Shown here: positions 17,906-26,520 of the stretch, one piece after another | How positions within the stretch are numbered: position 1 is the stretch's first letter | Layout of the letters: every line of letters starts with the position of its first letter | Assembly: GCA_019454105.1 (NCBI GenBank) | Contig: CP075364.1 | Coordinates: 1,243,362 to 1,307,361 of the forward strand | Length of the DNA: 64,000 bases | DNA from: Fimbriimonadaceae bacterium | GTDB taxonomy: Bacteria; Armatimonadota; Fimbriimonadia; Fimbriimonadales; Fimbriimonadaceae | Reading direction: 5' to 3' | The notes under the pieces: model-generated | What the model was told of the DNA's origin: nothing | The model's database searches: none | The model's input: only the letters and a program-made list of their open reading frames with translations | Program-made: the position numbers and the translations under genes

Positions 17906-17989
17906 TGAGGTTCCGGCATTCGGCTCTGCCAATCGCTCCACGTGTTGGAATTCTACAGTCTGAAACGACTTTTCAGTTTCGAGGCTGGC

Positions 17990-18784
17990 TCAAAAACAGC
18001 CTGTCGGCGGTGGAGGCGGCCCTCCGCTTTGGCGAAGCAGGAACAATGGCCTTGGCAAAGCGTTGTCTTGGCCGGGCCTGACGGTGGCCAGTCTCACCGC
18101 GCAAGTCGCTGTATCGACAGGATAGGTGTCCAAATTGTAGAGGATCGTCCTAAAGAACCTTGGCACCGGGATCGTGGCACCTTTCAGCGAGACCGAGACC
18201 ACGTTGTTCGGCACTTGCGCCTGGAATCGCCCGTTGTCTCCGGTCCGGACCCCCGCGACCCGCTCGCCGCCCGGGCTGTAGAACTCCACCTGGACGTACT
18301 TGACCCCAGTCGTGGACGCTTCTTCACGGACGAACCCGCTTACCGTCGTCCCGTTCTGGACAGGCACGGCCAAGTCGGTCTGAACCGTCCTGGATTGGCC
18401 GGGCAAGGTCACCCGAGTCGAGAGACTCGTCAACCCGGCTGTGCGGTTCAAGACTTGGATCCTGCCCGATGACGTGACGCTGATGAAACTTGGCGGGGCG
18501 CTGCAAGACCAAGCTCCGGCCGCGATCTCGGTCCGGACGCCGGCCGGATTGTAGTTCGCGACCACCGCTTGAAGAATGTCGCCGACCTGAAGACTCAAGG
18601 GATCGACGAACCCGCTTCGACTCACTCCTCGCAGTTCCACGTAGAGTCCAGGGGGCGGGGCCTGGCCGCCCGGCCCTCCGCCGGTGCCGCCGCCACTCCC
18701 CCCCGCGGAGCCGGAACCGCCGCCACAACCGATGATCCAAGCCACAGTTGTCGCGGCCGCTAGGAACAAGAGCACTTTCTTCAT
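17990..18784 (-). CDS. Putative lipoprotein with Gly-rich linker and Ig-like domains
   Basis: 264 residues. The lipobox is at WIIGC (Cys about residue 20), followed by a Gly/Ser linker and a Pro patch, then two beta domains. The first (SLQVGDILQAVVANYNPAG, then VTSSGRIQVLNRTAGL) resembles bacterial Ig-like repeats; the second (TTVSGFVREEASTTGVKYVQV) resembles a carboxypeptidase-regulatory or transthyretin-like fold. It is probably tethered to the outer or inner membrane facing outward. Its ATG overlaps the cdd stop by 4 bp, making it the last gene of the overlapping operon that begins at the metal ATPase. The functional link to cdd or mutS2 is not evident. Confidence 0.75.
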   Translation of the reverse strand: MKKVLLFLAAATTVAWIIGCGGGSGSAGGSGGGTGGGPGGQAPPPGLYVELRGVSRSGFVDPLSLQVGDILQAVVANYNPAGVRTEIAAGAWSCSAPPSFISVTSSGRIQVLNRTAGLTSLSTRVTLPGQSRTVQTDLAVPVQNGTTVSGFVREEASTTGVKYVQVEFYSPGGERVAGVRTGDNGRFQAQVPNNVVSVSLKGATIPVPRFFRTILYNLDTYPVDTATCAVRLATVRPGQDNALPRPLFLLRQSGGPPPPPTGCF

Positions 18785-19173
18785 TGGTTTTTCAAGTTTG
18801 TCCGAAACGAGTGCGGGGCCAGGTCGGCCAGACTCAGTTCCAACGACGGGCCGCCGTCAGCCATGCAACAGACGGGAACGCTCGATGGATCGGGAGCGAA
18901 CTCGAGCATCGTCTGTACGCAAATCCCGCAGGGGAGCCCGCCGTCTCGCGTGACCACGGCCACTGCCATGATCTCGCTGCACCCTGCGGCGACCATGGCC
19001 GAGACCGCCGACCGCTCGGCGCACAAAGTCGCCCCGAACGACACGTTCTCCACGTTGCATCCTGCATAGATCTGGCCGTCGCTCCCAAGCACCGCCGCGC
19101 CTACAAGATAGACGCTGTAGGGTGCGTAGGCGTTCGCGCGGACCGCGGTGGCAGCTGCCAAGAGCTCCTTCAC
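18781..19173 (-). CDS. cdd: Cytidine deaminase
   Basis: Hydrolyses cytidine and deoxycytidine to uridine in pyrimidine salvage. 130 residues, the tetrameric short class. Zinc and catalytic motifs are clear: TLCAERSAV (Cys plus the proton-shuttle Glu) and PCGICVQ (two Cys; most homologues have PCGxCRQ, so the Arg is replaced by Val). NVENVSFGAT is the nucleoside-binding segment. Both ends overlap neighbours by 4 bp, indicating coupling with mutS2 upstream and the lipoprotein downstream. Confidence 0.93.
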   Translation of the reverse strand: MKELLAAATAVRANAYAPYSVYLVGAAVLGSDGQIYAGCNVENVSFGATLCAERSAVSAMVAAGCSEIMAVAVVTRDGGLPCGICVQTMLEFAPDPSSVPVCCMADGGPSLELSLADLAPHSFRTNLKNQ

Positions 19174-21533
19174 TTGAGCACCGCCACTGTGACCCCGTCC
19201 CCGCCCTCAGACGGCTCGGCACCGGCGAACGACCTCACGTGCTGGTGCCCGCGGAGATAGTCCTGAGTCACCTTCCTGAGCACGCCTTCGCCCTTGCCGT
19301 GGACGATCCGCACCGAAGAGAGCCCTCCCAGCACCGCGTCGTCGATGAACTTCTCAAGGATCTCAAGAGCGTCCTCGGCGCGATAATGGCGCAGGTGGAT
19401 CTCAGTGGAGACGGTCATGGCTTTCTGGAGTTGGGCCCCGCTCGATCGGCTCTTCGAGGGCGCGGCGACTTCGGGGGCGACCGGCGTCAAGTCTCTCAGC
19501 GCCACCTTCATCTTGAGCGGCCCGATCTGCACCATCGCTTTACCGTCTTTCGGTTGGTCGGCGATCACCCCGGTTTGAGCGTATCCCCTCACCCGCACGG
19601 CCGTCCCCTTGGTCAATGAAGCCTGGACGGAAGGCGGCGGGTTCGGCTCGCGCTTAGGACGGGCCGGCTGGGCCAGTTCCTCGCCGACCTCCTGCAGTTC
19701 CCGCAGGCGCTGGCGGGCGGCGTCAAACCCCTTCTGGCTCGGGTCGCGCTTCAGTTGGTCAAAGATGTCGGCGGCCTCGAGCCGGATCTCGCGCAAGAGG
19801 GCTGCAAGCTCCTCGCCCGCACGCTCCCTGACTTGCCGGCGCGTGGCTTCGGCCCGAGCGACGGCTTCCTCAGCTTCTTGCTCGACTTGCCGCAACCGGC
19901 CCGCCAATCGGTCGGCCTCGCTTTGCGCCCGTTGTGCCTGCTTTTGGGCCGACTCCAGCCGCTCGATCATTCGAGAGACGTCCATGTGCTCGTCGCTGAA
20001 ACCTTGGAGTGCCTCCTCAATGATCTCCTTTGGCATGCCTTGGCGCTCCGCGATCCTCATGGCATGGCTCGATCCCGGAACTCCCACCAGAAGCCGGTAG
20101 GTCGGGCGCAGCGACTTCAGGTCGAACTCCATGGATGAGTTCATGAAACCAGGGGCGTTTGCGGCCAGGAGCTTCAGTTCGCCGTAGTGGGTCGACGCCA
20201 TCACCTTGGCCCCCTGAGACTGAAAGCTGAGGAGCAAGGCCCTTGCCAAGGCAGCCCCCTCGCCGGGATCGGTCCCAGCCCCGACCTCGTCCAGGAGGAC
20301 CAACGCTCCCTGCGTCGTCCCGCGGAGCGCCTCGGAAATGTTCCTGATGTGGCCCGAGAACGTGCTGAGCGATTGCTGAAGGGACTGCTCGTCACCGATA
20401 TCGGCCCAAAGCTGGGTGAAGGGCCCGATCGTCACTTCTTTCGCCGGGGGCATCATCCCGCACTGGGCCATAGCCGCGCACAGCCCGACCGTCTTGATCG
20501 CGACCGTCTTGCCTCCCGTGTTCGGCCCCGTGATGAGCAGCACATCGGTCTCGCCACCCAGAGAGACAGAAAGCGGCACCGCTGACTTCTTGTCCAGAAG
20601 CGGATGCCGGGCCTCGACAACTTTGATAAAATGACCTGCTACCAACAGGGGCACACAACCGCCCATGGCTTCCCCAAGGCGTGCTTTGGCGAGGACCAGA
20701 TCGAGTTCGAACGCGGCTTCGAGTCCATCCACGACTTCCGAAGCGACCTTCCCGACTCTCGAACTCAGGTCTCTCAGGATCCGTGAGACCTCGGCCCGCT
20801 CGGCCGCCTCGGCTTCGCGGAGCTCGTTCCCCAGCGCGACCACGTCCTCAGGTTCGACATAGATCGTCGCGCCGCTCGCGCTCGTATCGTGCACGATTCC
20901 GCGGATCTTTCCCCGGTTCTCTGCTTTGAGCGGGATCACATACCTGCCCGACCTTTGGGTATAGATCGGGTCGCTCAAGAGCTCTCGGGTCTTGCCGCTG
21001 ACGTACGACTGGACCCGGTCTTGGATCCTTTGAGCAGCGGCCGCCTTGCGGCGACGAAGGGAGGCTAGTTCGATCGAAGCCTCGTCCCTGACCGTGCCGT
21101 CGCCGTCGAGGCTGGCAAGCAGCTTCCCTTCGAGCGCCTCCTGGAGCGGCAACCGTTGGCCGAGCAGCCAAAGCTTGGGAGACCTCTCGCGCTTTGACTC
21201 TAACTTTGACCTTGTCAGACGAGAGCTGTACAGAGACTCTCCGATCTGGTGCAAGACTTCTCCTGGCAAAACCCCACCCTTTCCAGCGATTGTGCAGGCT
21301 TCAGCCACGTCATGGACACCCGAAAGCGAGAGAGGATCGAGAGCCAAGATGTCCCAGGCCTCACTCGTGCGGTCGATCTCAAAGGCGACCTCGTCCGGGG
21401 CGAATCGCGGGAGCAGGACATGGGCCAAGGCGGCTCCGCCTTTGGTGTCGCACGCCTCGACCAACTGGCCGCGCACCATCTCGAACTCGAGCACCTGAAG
21501 GGCGTGGGTCAGCAATGCGGCCTCAGTCGGCAA
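19170..21533 (-). CDS. mutS2: MutS2 family ATPase/endonuclease (RqcU-like)
   Basis: 787 residues, typical for MutS2. The ATPase has Walker A GPNTGGKT, the DIGDEQSLQQSLSTFSGH block and Walker B LVLLDEVGAGTDPGEGAAL. A long coiled coil at about residues 520-640 is followed by a KOW-like beta segment (KGTAVRVRGYAQTGVI) and a C-terminal Smr domain with VRIVHGKGEGVLR. By family knowledge MutS2 suppresses recombination and/or splits collided ribosomes for quality control. It overlaps the upstream DNRLRE gene by 11 bp and cdd by 4 bp. No domain is missing. Confidence 0.95.
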   Translation of the reverse strand: MPTEAALLTHALQVLEFEMVRGQLVEACDTKGGAALAHVLLPRFAPDEVAFEIDRTSEAWDILALDPLSLSGVHDVAEACTIAGKGGVLPGEVLHQIGESLYSSRLTRSKLESKRERSPKLWLLGQRLPLQEALEGKLLASLDGDGTVRDEASIELASLRRRKAAAAQRIQDRVQSYVSGKTRELLSDPIYTQRSGRYVIPLKAENRGKIRGIVHDTSASGATIYVEPEDVVALGNELREAEAAERAEVSRILRDLSSRVGKVASEVVDGLEAAFELDLVLAKARLGEAMGGCVPLLVAGHFIKVVEARHPLLDKKSAVPLSVSLGGETDVLLITGPNTGGKTVAIKTVGLCAAMAQCGMMPPAKEVTIGPFTQLWADIGDEQSLQQSLSTFSGHIRNISEALRGTTQGALVLLDEVGAGTDPGEGAALARALLLSFQSQGAKVMASTHYGELKLLAANAPGFMNSSMEFDLKSLRPTYRLLVGVPGSSHAMRIAERQGMPKEIIEEALQGFSDEHMDVSRMIERLESAQKQAQRAQSEADRLAGRLRQVEQEAEEAVARAEATRRQVRERAGEELAALLREIRLEAADIFDQLKRDPSQKGFDAARQRLRELQEVGEELAQPARPKREPNPPPSVQASLTKGTAVRVRGYAQTGVIADQPKDGKAMVQIGPLKMKVALRDLTPVAPEVAAPSKSRSSGAQLQKAMTVSTEIHLRHYRAEDALEILEKFIDDAVLGGLSSVRIVHGKGEGVLRKVTQDYLRGHQHVRSFAGAEPSEGGDGVTVAVLK

Positions 21534-22179
21534 CGAGTTCGAGCACGGGCCGCAGGCCCGCCTCGTTGTGCCGGGAGAAAAACTTGTAGATGTTCGATTC
21601 GCCCGCTCCTTGCGGGTTCATCTTCGTCGTCAAGGCCAGGGCCAGCGACCGGTTCGACCTCATTCCCACGGCCAAGGCCGCCTTGAAGTCTCCCGGGCCC
21701 TGCATCAAGTCGACCACCACTTTGAAAGGCGTCTCGTCCTGGCTCGGGCGCGACCAGCCCGTCCCGAACACAGCTTGGGCCCCGATCAGCGGGTGGACCT
21801 TCGGGGCCATCGAGACGTCCCAGTCCGATTCTTTGAAAGTCGCGCTCAACGCCCGAGCTTCGATCGGGTTCTGTCGGGAAGTCTCCTCGTCGAACCCGGG
21901 ATCTCCCACATGGGTCAAGACGAGTCGGGCGGCGGTCAGCTTTTCCGGATCCAAACCATCAGGCAAGTCGAACCTGAGACAACTGTAGCTGAACGTGAGC
22001 GAACCCTCGGCGACCTCGGAGACCGAACCAGAGTCGTTGCCCCATGCCCGCAAATAGCGGTCTGTCGTCTGATCGCTGGCGAACGAATAGACCCAGACGT
22101 CGTCCGACGGCTCGATCCCGTGCCCCGTCGGCACCGCGAACGGGCCGGCGACAAGCGCCCATATGAGAGAAAGGCTCAC
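21523..22179 (-). CDS. Secreted DNRLRE-domain protein
   Basis: 218 residues with a hydrophobic N-terminus (MSLSLIWALVAGPFAVPTG) that can act as a signal peptide. The body fits the DNRLRE/CBM96-like beta-sandwich: a start with DDVWVYS, then SYSCLRFDLP, LTAARLVLTHVGDPGF and a C-terminal KFFSRHNEAGLRPVLELV strand. Such domains are found on extracellular carbohydrate-binding or adhesive proteins. Its ATG overlaps the metal ATPase stop by 4 bp and its end overlaps the mutS2 start, so it is in the middle of a coupled operon despite its unrelated theme. Confidence 0.7.
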   Translation of the reverse strand: MSLSLIWALVAGPFAVPTGHGIEPSDDVWVYSFASDQTTDRYLRAWGNDSGSVSEVAEGSLTFSYSCLRFDLPDGLDPEKLTAARLVLTHVGDPGFDEETSRQNPIEARALSATFKESDWDVSMAPKVHPLIGAQAVFGTGWSRPSQDETPFKVVVDLMQGPGDFKAALAVGMRSNRSLALALTTKMNPQGAGESNIYKFFSRHNEAGLRPVLELVAD

Positions 22180-24125
22180 GCCGCCATTTTACGCGACGGG
22201 CCCCTGAGCAACCGAAGCCCGTTGAGGATGACGACCACCGTCGACCCTTCGTGCCCGATCACAGCAAGCGGCAGGACCAGGTTTGTCCTGTCGGGAAACA
22301 TGACCGGAAAGACGAACGAAATGACCGTCAGGCTCCCAATAACCACCCCGGCAAAAACGAGGTTGGCCCGGATGATGCCGTTCGCCATCCGACCGAGCCT
22401 CACGAGATCGGGCAGGGCTCTTAGGTTGTCCTGCATGAGGACGACGTCGGCCGCTTCGAGCGCGGCATCGCTGCCCAGGCCGCCCATGGCCACGCCGACC
22501 GTCGCTTGGGCCAGGCTTGGGGCGTCGTTGGCGCCGTCGCCCACAAAGACCACGCCCTTTCCTTCTCCGGCCATTCGATGGACGATCTCCTGCTTGTCCA
22601 TCGGCATCAATCCAGCCCGCACCTCGTCGACACCGACCTTTTCCGCAACGACTTGGGCGGCGAGCGGGTTGTCCCCTGTCAGCATCGTCAAGGGTGAGAC
22701 ACCAAGTGTTCGCAACTCGCCAAGGACGGCCTTGGCCTCCGAGCGGGTCGTGTCTCCGAGGCCAAGCGCGGCCCAGGAGTCACCCTCGCGAACCACTGCG
22801 ACCGTCAGGCCACGGCTCTGCATCTCTCGGACCGACTCTGCGACTTCAGGGGGCAACCCGCCCTCACGTTCATAAAGCCTCGGTTGCCCAACCACCACGC
22901 TCTTCCCATCGACCTCGGCCGAGACTCCGAGCCCGGGCATCGTCACGCTCTGGACCGCAGTTGGGATCGATAGGCCAAGGTCCAAGGCCCCTTGGACGAC
23001 GGCTCGGGCCAAAGGATGAGTGCTGTGCTCCTCCACCGACGCGGCCAAGGACAGCATTTGAGAGGCCTCACCGCTGATCGGCTCCCCGATCGCCCAACAC
23101 TGGGAACCGTGGCCAGCGACAGCCCCGACAGCGACCGCTTCCCTGGCGCAAACGCAGACCTCCCGCAACGACGGCCGCCCGATCGTCAACGTTCCTGTCT
23201 TGTCAAAGGCGGCCCGGTCCACCGTCCCTGCCGCTTCAATGAACTCGCCTCCGCGAACCAATATGCCGTGTCGGGCCGCCCAAGCGAGGGCCGAAAGGGT
23301 GGCGGCCGGGGTCGAGATGACCAGCGCGCACGGACTGAGGGCGACGAGCAAGGTCAGTGAAGCGAAAAGAGCGGTTTCGGTCGGATGGCCCATCGCGATC
23401 CTGACCACCACTGAAAGGAGTGTCGCGCCGATGACTAAGAACGTATAGGTCTGGCCGAACCACTGGCTCACGCGCTCGCCACTCGCCTTGTTCTCGTGGG
23501 CCTGGCGGACCAACTCGACGATTTGTTCCAAGGTGGTGTCGCCGACCGCCCGAGAAACCTCGACCACCACCATCGAGTCCTGGTTCATCGTTCCAGCCAA
23601 GGCTCCGTCTCCTGGAGCCTTGGGAACAGGCACCGATTCGCCGGTCATCGCCGACTGGTCGATAGTCGTCTCACCTTGGACGATCTTGCCGTCAACCGGG
23701 ACAAGCTGGAAAGGAAGCACCCGGACCCGGTCACCTGGTTTCAATTCGGAGACGGGCACCTTTCGATCGCCCTCGGCCCCAACCAGCAGTGCAGTATCTG
23801 GCTTGAGTTTGATCAAGGCAGCGATGGCCGACTTGGTCCTCGACATCGCGTATTCCTCCATGGTCGAGGAGAGGCTGAACAGGAACAGAAGGACTGCCGC
23901 TTCGACCGGATGACCAAGGGCCACAGAACCGGCCGCCGCCAAAACCATGAGCACGTTGACGTCGATGTCGCGCCTGACGACGGCCCGATATGCGGCCCTC
24001 AGCGCAAAGACCGATCCGAACGCGACCGACCAGTAGGCAAATGGGAAGCCGAAAAGGCTCGCGACCAGGGCCACCCCCGCCAACACTGTCAAGACCGTTT
24101 GAAGTCTGCGGCTCAACTTGAGCAA
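22176..24125 (-). CDS. P1B-4 type heavy-metal transporting ATPase
   Basis: About 649 residues from TTG at 24123-24125. Exports a divalent metal at the expense of ATP across the inner membrane. Motifs: TGES phosphatase site (SAMTGESVP), phosphorylation site DKTGTLT, TGDN and GDGANDAPSLAQA. The membrane metal site reads SPCALVIS rather than CPC, and the last helices carry HEGSTVVVILNG. This SPC plus HEGST pair marks the P1B-4 group (Co, Fe, Ni and similar). No N-terminal metal-binding domain is present. The frame extends to an ATG at 24281, but that extension is encoded across an intrinsic terminator, so I prefer the later TTG. First gene of the DNRLRE-mutS2-cdd-lipoprotein operon. Confidence 0.88.
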   Translation of the reverse strand: MLKLSRRLQTVLTVLAGVALVASLFGFPFAYWSVAFGSVFALRAAYRAVVRRDIDVNVLMVLAAAGSVALGHPVEAAVLLFLFSLSSTMEEYAMSRTKSAIAALIKLKPDTALLVGAEGDRKVPVSELKPGDRVRVLPFQLVPVDGKIVQGETTIDQSAMTGESVPVPKAPGDGALAGTMNQDSMVVVEVSRAVGDTTLEQIVELVRQAHENKASGERVSQWFGQTYTFLVIGATLLSVVVRIAMGHPTETALFASLTLLVALSPCALVISTPAATLSALAWAARHGILVRGGEFIEAAGTVDRAAFDKTGTLTIGRPSLREVCVCAREAVAVGAVAGHGSQCWAIGEPISGEASQMLSLAASVEEHSTHPLARAVVQGALDLGLSIPTAVQSVTMPGLGVSAEVDGKSVVVGQPRLYEREGGLPPEVAESVREMQSRGLTVAVVREGDSWAALGLGDTTRSEAKAVLGELRTLGVSPLTMLTGDNPLAAQVVAEKVGVDEVRAGLMPMDKQEIVHRMAGEGKGVVFVGDGANDAPSLAQATVGVAMGGLGSDAALEAADVVLMQDNLRALPDLVRLGRMANGIIRANLVFAGVVIGSLTVISFVFPVMFPDRTNLVLPLAVIGHEGSTVVVILNGLRLLRGPSRKMAA

Positions 24126-24136
24126 AGTGTATCCGC

Positions 24137-24167
24137 AAAAAAAGGGGCCGACCACGAAGATCGGCCC
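24137..24167 (-). terminator. Intrinsic terminator in the leader of the metal ATPase operon
   Basis: A 9-bp stem (24159-24167 with 24145-24153, one G-T pair, 5-nt loop) is followed by C and seven T on the minus strand. It lies 11 bp upstream of the proposed TTG start. No gene on this strand precedes it before the divergent rpsR, so it looks like a transcription attenuator. Confidence 0.8.
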
Positions 24168-24435
24168 TTGGCTGGAGGGGTGCTGGGGCTGGATGGGCGA
24201 TCCAGCTGCTGGCTTTTGTGGCGGAAGGTGGAGAGCCTTCCCAAGTCCGTCTTTCCCCGTCACGATCCGACCTGTGACCATCGGAATACGGGTTCAATCG
24301 ATCAAATCGAAAACTCCGGGCCAATTGCGCGCGGGCATTTGCGGGAGGAACCAGGAAGTTCACGGGTCCCTCGGCACGGCCAGGCTATAATGCACTCCGC
24401 TAGACGCCCCCAAGAAGGGCGTCCGATCAAGACCC
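24168..24435. promoter_or_regulatory. Divergent leader/promoter region between metal ATPase operon and rpsR
   Basis: On the minus strand, upstream of the terminator, several short stems occur: GTCAC/GTGAC near 24280-24262, GGAAGG/CCTTCC near 24241-24223, CTGGAT/ATCCAG near 24205-24190. With the terminator they make a structured leader of at least 130 nt. I could not match it to a riboswitch class I remember. On the plus strand TATAAT at 24386-24391 is a likely -10 box of rpsR, 44 bp before its start. Confidence 0.5.
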
Positions 24436-24825
24436 ATGAGCAACGAAACAAACGCGGCCCCCGTGCCGCCCATGATGGATCCGCTGTCAGAAAAGGCGCT
24501 GGCCGACGACGGCCGAAGTGAAGGGCGAGCCCGCAAGCGGACGAGGCGCAAAGTCAGCTACCTCACGCTGAACAAGATCGAGTGGGTCGACTACAAGGAA
24601 GTCAACATCCTTCGGAAGTTTCTGACCGATCGGGGCAAGATCCTTCCTAGCCGACAAACTGGGAACACGGCCAAGCAACAGCGCATGATCTCACAGGCCA
24701 TCAAGCGGGCCCGCGAGATGGCCCTGTTGCCGTTCGTCGTCTCGGAACTTGCCGACGAACCGCGGACGCCAAGGGTCTATGCTCCGAAGGCCGAGGTCGC
24801 CACACAAGAGTCATCGGCTGAGTAA
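24436..24825 (+). CDS. rpsR: 30S ribosomal protein S18 with extended termini
   Basis: 129 residues against 70-90 in most bacteria. The S18 core spans about residues 33-100: [38 protein letters not shown] and [14 protein letters not shown]. About 33 acidic/Ala-rich residues precede the core and about 25 follow it. S18 binds the platform of the small subunit beside S6. rpsF, ssb and rplI, its usual partners, are absent, so it is transcribed alone here. A 34-bp inverted repeat begins 24 bp after its stop. Confidence 0.95.
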   Translation: MSNETNAAPVPPMMDPLSEKALADDGRSEGRARKRTRRKVSYLTLNKIEWVDYKEVNILRKFLTDRGKILPSRQTGNTAKQQRMISQAIKRAREMALLPFVVSELADEPRTPRVYAPKAEVATQESSAE

Positions 24826-24848
24826 CCTCGGTCTCATATCGGTCCCAC

Positions 24849-24882
24849 CAGGAAGATTGCTCAAACTTGAGCAATCTTCCTG
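24849..24882. repeat. 34-bp near-continuous palindrome upstream of AbrB-like gene
   Basis: Perfect 16-bp arms CAGGAAGATTGCTCAA (24849-24864) and their complement at 24867-24882, separated by 2 bp. It lies between rpsR and the AbrB-like gene, 52 bp before the latter's ATG. No T-run follows, so an operator is as likely as a terminator. Confidence 0.8.
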
Positions 24883-24934
24883 ACTTTGTGAATCCTTGCA
24901 CGGAGTATGAATCGTATGATTGAGATGAAGCCCC

Positions 24935-25192
24935 ATGTCCGACGACTCCTACCCCGTTTGCCTTGACAGGCTCTTCTATGGTTCTGTGACCGTAGGAGAG
25001 CGCGGGCAGATCGTGATCCCTCTTGAGGCGAGAACTGAACTCGGGTTCAAACACGGGGACAAGCTCCTCGTCCTCAAAGACCCTCACTGCAAGGGCATCA
25101 TGGTCGCCAAGCTCGACGAGTTCAAGACCCTCCTCCAAAGGTTCGCCCAGGTGATGGAGGAAGCCGACCGCCACGTCGAGGAAAGTGAATGA
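24935..25192 (+). CDS. AbrB/MazE/SpoVT-type DNA-binding regulator
   Basis: 85 residues. The swapped-hairpin AbrB motif is clear at residues ~15-50: GSVTVGERGQIVIPLEAR, then TELGFKHGDKLLVL. The tail is a helical, acidic segment. Such proteins dimerise and bind AT-rich or palindromic DNA, acting as transition-state regulators or antitoxins. No toxin gene is adjacent; the stop overlaps the ATG of a TolC-like gene by 4 bp, so it most likely controls the efflux operon it leads. The 34-bp palindrome upstream is a natural candidate operator. Confidence 0.88.
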   Translation: MSDDSYPVCLDRLFYGSVTVGERGQIVIPLEARTELGFKHGDKLLVLKDPHCKGIMVAKLDEFKTLLQRFAQVMEEADRHVEESE

Positions 25193-26520
25193 ACGCCCTT
25201 GCGTGCCTAGCGGTCATGCTCGGGTCGCTGGTGCAAGACGGTCAGCCACTGACCATCGATCAGGCCGTCGAGATCGCCCTGACCAACGGGTTCGGGCTCA
25301 GGACTTCAGCCGCACGGGTCGAGAAGGCCAGGCAGCAAGAGTCTGAAGCCAGAGGGTCGCTTGGACCGAAGCTCACCCTCGGGGCCAGCTATTCAAGGTT
25401 CGAAGGCGCCGTGACTTCTGGACAGGGTCAAGTTTCGAGCAACTCTCCTGGAGTCAGCCCCTTGGCGGCCGGTAGCTCGGCGTCGGCTCCGAACAGCAGC
25501 AAGCAAGCGAGCGTGTCCCTCACCCAAGTTTTCGACATCTCGGGCACGATCCACCGGTCTGTCGAAGCGGCCAGGTTCGGCACTCTGTCAGCCGTCGAGG
25601 CCTTCGGGGCGGAAGAAAACGCGGTGAGGCAACAGGTGAAAGGAGCCTTCTACAACGTCCTGTTGGCCAAGGCCCTGGTCAAAGTCCAAACGGACGCCAA
25701 AGACGCGGCCCAGGCCCGGCTCGACAAGGCGACCGTCCGTCAGCGTGAAGGGGCAGTGCCCATGTTCGACGTTCTGAGATTCCAGAACGATCTGCGCAAG
25801 ACCGAACAGCAGCTTGTCCAAGCCTTGGGGTCTTTGGAGTCCGCCAAGCAGGCCCTCAACAACGTCCTCGCCCGACCCATTGAGACTGCGTTCGAGCCGG
25901 TCGACGTCGTCGGACTGCCCGGCCTGCCAGATTCGCCTGAACCCCTTGTCGAATCAGCCCTTCAAAGCCGGCAGGAGATCAAGCAATCGGCGCTCACCGT
26001 CAAGTCGCTCGGCAAGTTCGCCGAGAGCCAGGAACGAGGCACCCGGCCGAGCCTCGTCCTCTCTGCCGCCCACAACCGGGTGATCGACCCGCCGATGGGA
26101 TCAAGCGACAACGGCACGATCGGAACGCTCGCCCTGAGCTATCCGGTCTTTGACTCGGGAATCACTCGCTCCCGGGTGCGGGCCGCCCGCCAAGACGAAA
26201 ACTCGGCCGTGATCGGGCTTGAACAGACCACTTTGGCCGTCGTCCTCGACGTCAGATCGGCCTACACCAGGCTCACGACAGCCAAGGAGTCGTTGGCCGT
26301 GGCCCTTGATTCCGAAAGGTTGGCGACTGAGGCTCTCAGGCTCGCCCAGCTCCGGTACGACGAAGGAGCCGGCATTCTGATCGACGTCACCGCGGCCCAA
26401 GCCGATCTGACAGCCGCGCGCGGCTCCGTGCAGAGCGCGAAGTACGAATACTTGACCGCATATTCCTCCCTTCAGAGGGCCGTGGGGCGCGACGACCTGG
26501 GCCAGGGGGTGCGGCCGTGA
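25189..26520 (+). CDS. TolC-family outer membrane efflux protein
   Basis: 443 residues with a short hydrophobic leader and the TolC repeat architecture: two similar halves of long coiled helices. The family starts with LTIDQAVEIALTNGFGLR and recurs with DIRSAYTRL-type helices (here LDVRSAYTRLTTAKESL) and EALRLAQLRYDEGAGILIDV, with AQADLTAARGSV near the end. Trimers form the outer membrane channel and periplasmic tunnel of tripartite pumps. Overlaps of 4 bp with the regulator and with the adaptor gene (GTGA) show tight coupling. Confidence 0.9.
   Translation: MNALACLAVMLGSLVQDGQPLTIDQAVEIALTNGFGLRTSAARVEKARQQESEARGSLGPKLTLGASYSRFEGAVTSGQGQVSSNSPGVSPLAAGSSASAPNSSKQASVSLTQVFDISGTIHRSVEAARFGTLSAVEAFGAEENAVRQQVKGAFYNVLLAKALVKVQTDAKDAAQARLDKATVRQREGAVPMFDVLRFQNDLRKTEQQLVQALGSLESAKQALNNVLARPIETAFEPVDVVGLPGLPDSPEPLVESALQSRQEIKQSALTVKSLGKFAESQERGTRPSLVLSAAHNRVIDPPMGSSDNGTIGTLALSYPVFDSGITRSRVRAARQDENSAVIGLEQTTLAVVLDVRSAYTRLTTAKESLAVALDSERLATEALRLAQLRYDEGAGILIDVTAAQADLTAARGSVQSAKYEYLTAYSSLQRAVGRDDLGQGVRP

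Noticed and set aside
24126-24281. N-terminal extension of the metal ATPase to ATG 24281
   Set aside because: The extension is encoded by a terminator hairpin with seven T, is Pro-rich and unlike P1B-4 N-termini, so I moved the start downstream.
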